Below, in pieces: positions 6,306 to 11,097 of a DNA stretch of 11,097 bases. The stretch is taken from positions 1 to 11,097 of the forward strand of contig JBKDQQ010000079.1 of NCBI GenBank assembly GCA_046341775.1, given 5' to 3'. Positions within the stretch are counted from its first letter, which is position 1. Each line of letters opens with the position of its first letter. A model generated the notes under the pieces. It saw only the letters and a program-made list of their open reading frames with translations, made no database searches and was not told where the DNA came from. This DNA comes from SXXH01 sp041165735. GTDB taxonomy: Bacteria > Planctomycetota > UBA1135 > GCA-002686595. The position numbers were made by a program, and so were the translations under genes.

Positions 6306-6920
6306 TCAGTCGTCCTCGGCGTCCGCGCCGTACTCGGGGTGCAGATCGAGCACCGCCTGCTTGAACCTCGCGCGCGCCCGGAACAGGCGCGACTCGACCG
6401 TGCCGATCGAGATGCCGAGCATGTCGGCGATGTCCTGGTAGGCGAGCTCCTCGTACTCGCGCAGCACGAGCACCGTGCGGAAGATCTCCGGCAACTGCTC
6501 GAGCGCCGCCTGCGCCACGCGCGCGACCTCCGCGCGCTCCAAGGCGGCGTGCGGCGCGGCGATGCGGCCTTCGACTTGCGTCGGCTCGGCCAGCACCTCG
6601 GGATCGTCGGTCGAGGCGATCGGCGAGCGGCCGCGCTTCTTCAGGTGGTCGAGCGCGGTGTTGACGCCGATGCGGTAGATCCACGTGTAGAACGACGATT
6701 GGCCCTCGAAGCCGTCGAGGCGCCGGTAGGCCTTGAGGAAGGTCTCCTGCGCCAGGTCCTCGAGCTCGGCCGCGTTCTTGACGTAGTGCCGCAGCAGCGC
6801 GAAGACGCGCGACTCGTGGCGTTCGACGAGCAGCTGGAACGAAGCTTGGTTGCCGGCCAAGGTCTCCGAGACCAAGGCGGCGTCGCTGGCGGCTTCTTGT
6901 TCCATGCGGGCCCTCTCCAT
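6306..6920 (-). CDS. ECF-family RNA polymerase sigma factor (RpoE-like)
   Basis: 204 residues containing only sigma regions 2 and 4, as in extracytoplasmic-function sigma factors. Region 2 spans about 26-95: VERHESRVFALLRHYVKN, DLAQETFLKAYRRL (core binding and -10 recognition) and the classic FYTWIYRIGVNTALDHLKKR. Region 4 spans about 138-190: LEQLPEIFRTVLVLREYEEL and the helix-turn-helix YQDIADMLGISIGTVESRLF with the -35 recognition helix. It is directly followed by its presumed anti-sigma factor. ATG 6920 has AAAGGG upstream. An in-frame ATG at 6905 is preceded by the better GGAGAGG, so the true start may be five codons later. An ECF-type promoter sequence about 125 bp upstream suggests autoregulation. 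The ECF subgroup cannot be assigned by eye. Confidence 0.92.
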   Translation of the reverse strand: MERARMEQEAASDAALVSETLAGNQASFQLLVERHESRVFALLRHYVKNAAELEDLAQETFLKAYRRLDGFEGQSSFYTWIYRIGVNTALDHLKKRGRSPIASTDDPEVLAEPTQVEGRIAAPHAALERAEVARVAQAALEQLPEIFRTVLVLREYEELAYQDIADMLGISIGTVESRLFRARARFKQAVLDLHPEYGADAEDD

Positions 6921-7044
6921 GTCGGCCCTTTGGACGCGAAAGACCCGCGTCTATTCCTCGCGCCCGGGGCGAGCGGGCCGCGGCTCGCCCACCAGGTTGG
7001 GGAACCGCTGGAAATGATATCGCAAGTCCTTGGCAGACACTAAG

Positions 7045-7072
7045 TTAGAAACGAGCCACAGGCAGGGTTCCA
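7045..7072 (-). promoter_or_regulatory. Candidate ECF-type promoter of the sigma operon
   Basis: On the minus strand TGGAACC (7072-7066) is followed after 16 bases by TCTAA (7049-7045). This resembles ECF promoters of the RpoE type, with a GGAAC -35 element and a TCTRA-like -10 element at 16-bp spacing. Transcription would begin near 7038, giving a leader of about 118 nt before the sigma factor ATG. It lies in the locally AT-richer gap (6921-7174) between ribBA and the sigma gene. Inference: the operon is activated by its own sigma factor. Confidence 0.5.
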
Positions 7073-7174
7073 CCGCCGCCGGATCGAATCCGTTGCGGTA
7101 CGCAGCTGGCGCCACGCGACAGACGCCTTCCACAAACACCTGCGGGAAAAGGACTTAGACCGAGGTCGCGCACC

Positions 7175-8413
7175 TCAACCCAGGTGCCGCGGCAAGCTGT
7201 GACCCAGCTTGTCGCGTTTGGTCTCGAGGTACTTGCGGTTGACCTCGTTGGCGGGCGTCGCCAACGGCACCTGGTCGACGACCTCGAGTCCATATCCGTG
7301 CAAGCCGGCGATCTTCTTCGGGTTGTTCGTGATCAGCTTCATGCGCCGCACCCCGAGGTAGTGGAGGATCTGCGCCCCGAGCCCGTACTCGCGCAAGTCC
7401 GCGGGGAAGCCGAGCTTCTCGTTGGCCTCGACCGTGTCGAGGCCGCCGTCCTGCAGGCGGTACGCCTTGAGCTTGTTCGACAAGCCGATGCCGCGTCCCT
7501 CCTGGCGCATGTAGACGAGCACGCCTTGGCGCTCCTTGCCCAGCATCTCGAGCGCCGCGTCGAGCTGCGGTCCGCAGTCGCAGCGCAGCGAATGGAACAC
7601 GTCGCCCGTCAGGCACTCGCTGTGGACGCGCACCGCGACCGTCTCCTCGGCCGGCGCGCGCGGACCGTCCGGCCCCGCGGGGCCGAGCCCGATGGACAAG
7701 GCCATGTGCTCCTTGCCGTCGATCTTGGAGCGGAACAGGTGCGCGTTGAAGGTGCCGAAGCGCGTCGGCAGCGGCACATCCATGTCGACGGGCTCGACGA
7801 GCCGCTCGTTCTGCCGCCGCCAGGCGATCAGCGCCTCGATCGTGCAGATCTTGAGCGCGTGGCGTTCGGCGAAGCGCTCGAGGTCCCCCATGCGCGACAT
7901 GGAGCCGTCGTCGTTCATGATCTCGCAGATCACGCCCGCGGGGCGCGCTCCGCACAGGCGCGCGAGGTCGACGATCCCCTCGGTCTGGCCGCCGCGCACG
8001 AGCACGCCGCCTTCGCGCGCGCGCAGCGGGAACACGTGGCCGGGCCGGGCGAGATCGGAAGCCTTCGCGCCGGCCGCCGCGGCCACGCGGATCGTGTGGG
8101 CGCGGTCCTTGGCGCTGATGCCCGTGGTCACGCCGCTGGCGGCCTCGATGGACACGGTGAAGCCGGTGCCCATCTTGTTCGTGTTCTGCGGCACCTGCGG
8201 AGCCAGCTCCAGCTGGTCGCACAGGTCGCTCGACAGGGGCAGGCAGATCAGGCCGCGACCCTCGCGCGCCATGAAGTTGATCGCCTCGGGCGTGGCGTGC
8301 TCCGCCAGCATCGCGAGGTCGCCCTCGTTCTCCCGGCCGGGATCGTCGACGAGGATGATCATCTTGCCGGCCTTGAGGTCGGCGAGCACTTCGGGGATGG
8401 AGGCGATGGCCAT
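7175..8413 (-). CDS. ribBA: Bifunctional 3,4-dihydroxy-2-butanone 4-phosphate synthase / GTP cyclohydrolase II
   Basis: 412 residues, the normal length for RibBA. The N-terminal RibB domain (about 1-205) converts ribulose 5-phosphate to dihydroxybutanone phosphate. It shows DDPGRENEGDL (23-33) with the Mg-binding and catalytic acids, RPGHVFPLRAREGGVLVRGG (123-142) with His126, and EIMNDDGSM (164-172). The C-terminal RibA domain opens GTP to start the pterin branch. It shows the zinc motif ECLTGDVFHSLRCDCG (Cys267, Cys278, Cys280) and MRQEGRGIGLSNKLKAYRLQ (302-321). All key residues seen are present, so both activities are expected. The start is ATG 8413, with only a poor ribosome site. On the minus strand TACACT (8463-8458) could be a -10 element, but no good -35 accompanies it. 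No FMN riboswitch was recognised upstream. It is transcribed away from the HEAT/cyclophilin gene. Confidence 0.95.
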   Translation of the reverse strand: MAIASIPEVLADLKAGKMIILVDDPGRENEGDLAMLAEHATPEAINFMAREGRGLICLPLSSDLCDQLELAPQVPQNTNKMGTGFTVSIEAASGVTTGISAKDRAHTIRVAAAAGAKASDLARPGHVFPLRAREGGVLVRGGQTEGIVDLARLCGARPAGVICEIMNDDGSMSRMGDLERFAERHALKICTIEALIAWRRQNERLVEPVDMDVPLPTRFGTFNAHLFRSKIDGKEHMALSIGLGPAGPDGPRAPAEETVAVRVHSECLTGDVFHSLRCDCGPQLDAALEMLGKERQGVLVYMRQEGRGIGLSNKLKAYRLQDGGLDTVEANEKLGFPADLREYGLGAQILHYLGVRRMKLITNNPKKIAGLHGYGLEVVDQVPLATPANEVNRKYLETKRDKLGHSLPRHLG

Positions 8414-8509
8414 GGTGTTGGTGCGGGCGGCTCCGGAGCGGGATCCGCCAAGTGGCCAGTGTAGCGCGGCCCGTCGGGCACTACGCACGCCGGGCGCGCG
8501 CCGATGCCG

Positions 8510-8530
8510 CGGTCGGCGACCCGCCGACCG
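8510..8530. promoter_or_regulatory. Inverted repeat in the ribBA / HEAT-cyclophilin divergent promoter region
   Basis: CGGTCGGCG (8510-8518) and CGCCGACCG (8522-8530) are perfect reverse complements around the loop ACC. The repeat sits near the middle of the 192-bp gap between two divergent genes, a common place for an operator. In DNA this GC-rich a chance 9-bp palindrome is not rare, so this is only a candidate. Confidence 0.25.
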
Positions 8531-8605
8531 GCCTCGCGCACGAACGCCCGGGCGCGGGGCGCGACGACGGTCCTCGCGGGACGAACGCCCCGCTAAGCTC
8601 GCGCC

Positions 8606-10678
8606 ATGACCGAACACCGTCGCACCCGCGGCGCGCAGCCGCTCCTCTTCGCCGCGTGGCTTGGACTCGCCGCGTGCTCGCACACCGGGACGCGTGCGAG
8701 CGATCGCGCGCCGGGCGGCTCGCTCGCGGCGCAACTCGCGCAGGTGGCGGCCTTCGAAGCGCGACGCGACGACGGCGACGGCCTGCTCGAGGCGCTCGCG
8801 TTGCGCGGCGAGCCGGGAGCGCGGGGGGCGGCGCTGCGCGCGCTCGGGCGCCTGGCCGGACACGAGCCTGCGGAACGCGTGTTCGCGGCGCTGTCCGCGG
8901 CCTGCGCGGATCCCGTGGCGGCGGTGCGCGCGGAGGCGGCCTTCGCGCTCGGCCTGCACGGATCGGTCGAGGGGCTCGCGCCGCTCGAGCGCCTGGCCGC
9001 CGACCCCGACACGGGCGTGCGCGCGCGCGCCATCGCGGCACTGTCAAGGATTCCGGACACGCGCGCGCGTGCGCTCGTCGCCGCCGCCCTGCGGGACCCG
9101 GCGCCGGAGGCGCGCCGGGCGGCCGCCGAGGGCTTGGCGCGCTTCGACCCGGGCGCGGACGACTTCGCCGCGCACGCGACGGCCTTGGAAGGGGCGCTGT
9201 CGGCGGCCGAGGACGACCCCGAGGACCTGTGGCGCCTGCTGCACGCGCATGCGCGCTGGAAGACCGGCGCGCTGCGTTCCGAGTGCGTGGCCGCCGCGGC
9301 CCACCCCGACGCGCGCGTGCGCATCCACGCCGTGCAAGGCCTCGCGACGGGCGCGCACGACGCCGGCTCGCGCGACGCGCTGTCGCGCGCCTTGGCCGAC
9401 GCGGATCCGCGCGTGGCGCAGGAGGCCGCCCTGGCCGCGCGCGCCAATCCCGACGCGGCGCTGGTCGACGCGCTGCTCGGGGCGTGCGCGGCGTCCCAGG
9501 CGTCGACGCGCGCCTCGGCGCTGGAGGCGCTCGGCGCGCTCGGCGCGCGCCTGCCGGCTCCGCTCGACGACGAGGGCTCCGAGGGCGAGGACGGCGACGC
9601 GGGACGCGCGAGTGCGCGAGCGCGCATCGAAGCCGCGCTCGACAAGGCGCGCCTCGACGCTTCGCCGACCGTGCGCGGCGCGCGGCTGGAGGCATTGGCG
9701 CGCATGTCGGGCGACGATTCGGCGCCTGCGCTCGACTTGGCCCGGCTCGACCCCGATCCCGTCGTGCGCGCCGCCGCCGCGCGCGCCGCCGCCTTGCTCG
9801 GCCCGACCCGCGGAACGGCCTTGGCGACGCGACTCGCGGCCGACGCGAACCTGCGCGTCGCCACCACCGCCGCGGAGTCGCTGGGCGCGTGGTCGTCCGA
9901 CGAAGCGCGCGCCGCGGCGACCAAGCTGCTCGGCCATCCCGATCCCGGCGTGCGCCTGGCGACGATGGGCGCGCTGGCGAAGATCGCGGACTCCGCGGAC
10001 GAAGGCGCCATCCTCGCCTGCGCCACCACGACCCCCGGCTCCATCGGGGCCGAAGTCGCGCAAGTCGCGCTCGACTGCGCCGCCAAGCTGGGATCGCGCC
10101 GGATCGCCGAACGCTTGGCGACGCACCCGAACGACTTCGTCGCGCGCAAGGCGGCGCGGCTCCTCCGCGGACGGTTTGGTGTCGTCGCCCCGCCCGGACG
10201 CGTTCGCGAAGCCTGGCGCGGCCCGATCGCCGACCTCGACTTGCCGCGCGGAGCGCGCATCGCCACCAACCGCGGCGTGCTGGAACTGGTCCTGCACGGC
10301 GACGAGTCGCCCATGCACGTGCACAACTTCGCCATGCTCGCCGGGAGCGGCGCGTACGACGGGCTTTCCTTCCATCGCGTGGTCCCGGACTTCGTCGTCC
10401 AAGGCGGCGATCCGCGCGGCGACGGCAACGGCGGCGCGGCCTGGGACGGTGGTTCGCTGCGCGCGGAGCCCGTTCCCCGGCCCTTCGTCGCCGGCTCGCT
10501 GGGCATGCCGCGCAACGACGATCCGGATTCGGGTGGCGGTCAAATCTTCTTGACGCTACGGGAGACGCCGCACCTCGATTGGCGCTACGCCAACTTCGGC
10601 AGCCTGGTCGACGGCTTCGACGTGCTGCAGCAGCTCGAGGTGGCGGACCGCATCCTGCGCGTCGAGTTGCTGCGCTGA
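8606..10678 (+). CDS. HEAT-repeat lipoprotein with C-terminal cyclophilin-type peptidyl-prolyl isomerase domain
   Basis: 690 residues. The N terminus has a signal peptide ending in the lipobox LAAC (21-24), so Cys24 should be lipidated and the protein anchored in the envelope, outside the cytoplasm. Residues about 70-525 hold many HEAT/armadillo-like helical repeats, for example VRAEAAFALG (107-116), VRARAIAALSRI (138-149), TRASALEALGAL (301-312), VRAAAARAAALL (387-398) and VRLATMGALAKI (449-460). An acidic insert lies at about 321-330. Residues 552-690 form a cyclophilin domain: GAYDGLSFHRVVPDFVVQGG (582-601) with catalytic Arg591, then Gln646 in GQIFLTL, then NFGSLVDGFDVLQQLE. Arg and both Gln positions are kept, while the usual QFFI reads QIFL. 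The likely role is envelope protein folding with the repeats holding clients; partners are unknown. Confidence 0.88.
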   Translation: MTEHRRTRGAQPLLFAAWLGLAACSHTGTRASDRAPGGSLAAQLAQVAAFEARRDDGDGLLEALALRGEPGARGAALRALGRLAGHEPAERVFAALSAACADPVAAVRAEAAFALGLHGSVEGLAPLERLAADPDTGVRARAIAALSRIPDTRARALVAAALRDPAPEARRAAAEGLARFDPGADDFAAHATALEGALSAAEDDPEDLWRLLHAHARWKTGALRSECVAAAAHPDARVRIHAVQGLATGAHDAGSRDALSRALADADPRVAQEAALAARANPDAALVDALLGACAASQASTRASALEALGALGARLPAPLDDEGSEGEDGDAGRASARARIEAALDKARLDASPTVRGARLEALARMSGDDSAPALDLARLDPDPVVRAAAARAAALLGPTRGTALATRLAADANLRVATTAAESLGAWSSDEARAAATKLLGHPDPGVRLATMGALAKIADSADEGAILACATTTPGSIGAEVAQVALDCAAKLGSRRIAERLATHPNDFVARKAARLLRGRFGVVAPPGRVREAWRGPIADLDLPRGARIATNRGVLELVLHGDESPMHVHNFAMLAGSGAYDGLSFHRVVPDFVVQGGDPRGDGNGGAAWDGGSLRAEPVPRPFVAGSLGMPRNDDPDSGGGQIFLTLRETPHLDWRYANFGSLVDGFDVLQQLEVADRILRVELLR

Positions 10679-10836
10679 TCCGCGCGCGCGGCGGCGACCG
10701 GCGGGAAGTTCTTTCCACCTTCGGCGCATTGCGATTTCCTTGGCTTTGCTTATCGGTCGGCACGCTGGACGACGAAGGTCATGCAGTCGCGACCCCGCGC
10801 GAGCCATCGCTCGCGGCCGCGCGACGGCAGGTCTCC

Positions 10837-11097
10837 ATGCACAAGCAACTCCTCGGCCTGGGCGCGCTCCTCGTGGCGCTGTCGGTGCTGCTGGCGCGCC
10901 AGCAGCAGTTCCAAGGACGCATCGCCGAACTGGAAGCGCGCCAAAGCGCCCATCCCGCGGAAGTCGATTCGTTGCGCGCGGAGCTCGCCGTGCTGCGCCA
11001 GCGGTCCGCCACGGCGCTCGACGAGCTGCGCGCGATCGCGACCGCGGGCGCCACGCGCGACGAGCTCGAGGCGCGCGTGGCGGCCTTGCAGGTCGAG
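10837..11097 (+). CDS. Membrane-anchored coiled-coil protein, N-terminal part (partial)
   Basis: An open frame from ATG 10837 that runs off the window end (87 codons seen). It starts MHKQLLGLGALLVALSVLLA, a short positive N terminus and one hydrophobic segment (about 5-20), and then turns into a long Glu/Arg/Ala/Leu-rich helix with heptad-like spacing (RIAELEARQ, VDSLRAELAVLRQR, RDELEARVAALQVE), probably a coiled coil. GGCAGG lies upstream as a modest ribosome site. A weak promoter-like pair, TTGCGA (10729-10734) and TATCGG (10751-10756), lies upstream in the 158-bp gap. No family can be named from this part, and the main domain probably lies beyond the window. Confidence 0.6.
   Translation, partial: MHKQLLGLGALLVALSVLLARQQQFQGRIAELEARQSAHPAEVDSLRAELAVLRQRSATALDELRAIATAGATRDELEARVAALQVE

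Noticed and set aside
7002..7028. A second GGAACC element on the plus strand in the same gap as the ECF promoter
   Set aside because: No convincing -10 element follows at ECF spacing, and no plus-strand gene starts downstream.
3018..7043. A plus-strand frame open for over 1300 codons, antisense to the whole sigma/secretion cluster
   Set aside because: It is a by-product of GC-rich codon bias in the minus-strand genes. Its translation matches no family I recognise and is rich in Arg, His, Leu and Val repeats typical of reverse-frame shadows. The minus-strand genes have clear family motifs.
6951..7139. A 62-codon minus-strand frame between ribBA and the sigma gene
   Set aside because: It overlaps the candidate ECF promoter, lacks a ribosome site and family motifs, and the codon use is unlike its neighbours.
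8414..8605. An FMN riboswitch in front of ribBA
   Set aside because: Riboflavin genes often carry one, but I could not find the conserved RFN core sequence in this 192-bp region on the minus strand.
8481..10763. A minus-strand frame open for about 760 codons opposite the HEAT/cyclophilin gene
   Set aside because: The product is Arg/Ala/Pro-rich low complexity without motifs, whereas the plus strand encodes a recognisable lipoprotein with a cyclophilin domain.
10781..10836. ATG at 10781 with GAAGG upstream as an alternative first codon before the last gene
   Set aside because: It is in a different frame from the coiled-coil gene, and its translation is Ser/Arg/Trp-rich shadow sequence.

Overview
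The window is very GC-rich bacterial DNA with strong codon bias, in which almost every long open stretch outside the listed genes is a shadow frame. A lipobox protein, an anti-sigma factor with a periplasmic tail and GspL/GspM-like (or PilMN/PilO-like) membrane proteins indicate a diderm. A HEAT-repeat lipoprotein fused to cyclophilin next to a fused PilM/PilN-type protein would suit Planctomycetota or another GC-rich lineage such as Myxococcota. No marker here decides between them.

Layout, left to right. The 3' end of carB (carbamoyl-phosphate synthase large subunit) ends at 153 and is followed by a strong hairpin. A GT-C-like polytopic membrane protein (347-1957, +) converges on a HisH-like amidotransferase (1980-2699, -) whose catalytic Cys and His are both replaced. 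A hairpin between them overlaps the GT-C stop codon. A 357-bp intergenic stretch with two more perfect hairpins follows. Next comes a tight five-gene minus-strand cluster, transcribed from about 7040 down to 3057: ECF sigma factor, zinc-finger anti-sigma factor, a small membrane-anchored helical protein, a PilM/PilN-fused GspL-like protein and a GspM/PilO-like protein. An ECF-type promoter sequence lies upstream of the sigma gene. The bifunctional riboflavin gene ribBA (7175-8413, -) is upstream of this cluster and diverges from a HEAT-repeat/cyclophilin lipoprotein (8606-10678, +). The window ends inside a gene for a membrane-anchored coiled-coil protein.

How the genes may work together: the sigma and anti-sigma factors probably form an autoregulated envelope-response switch, with the small membrane protein a possible third partner, comparable in layout to CnrH/CnrY/CnrX. 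The two downstream genes look like the inner-membrane platform (GspL-GspM or PilMN-PilO) of a type II secretion or type IV pilus machine, here apparently under the same ECF control. carB and ribBA are ordinary housekeeping genes. The two most interesting points are the active-site-dead HisH paralogue and the linkage of an ECF module to secretion or pilus platform genes. Nothing seen amounts to a clearly new system, and there is no CRISPR array, transposon, tRNA or rRNA.
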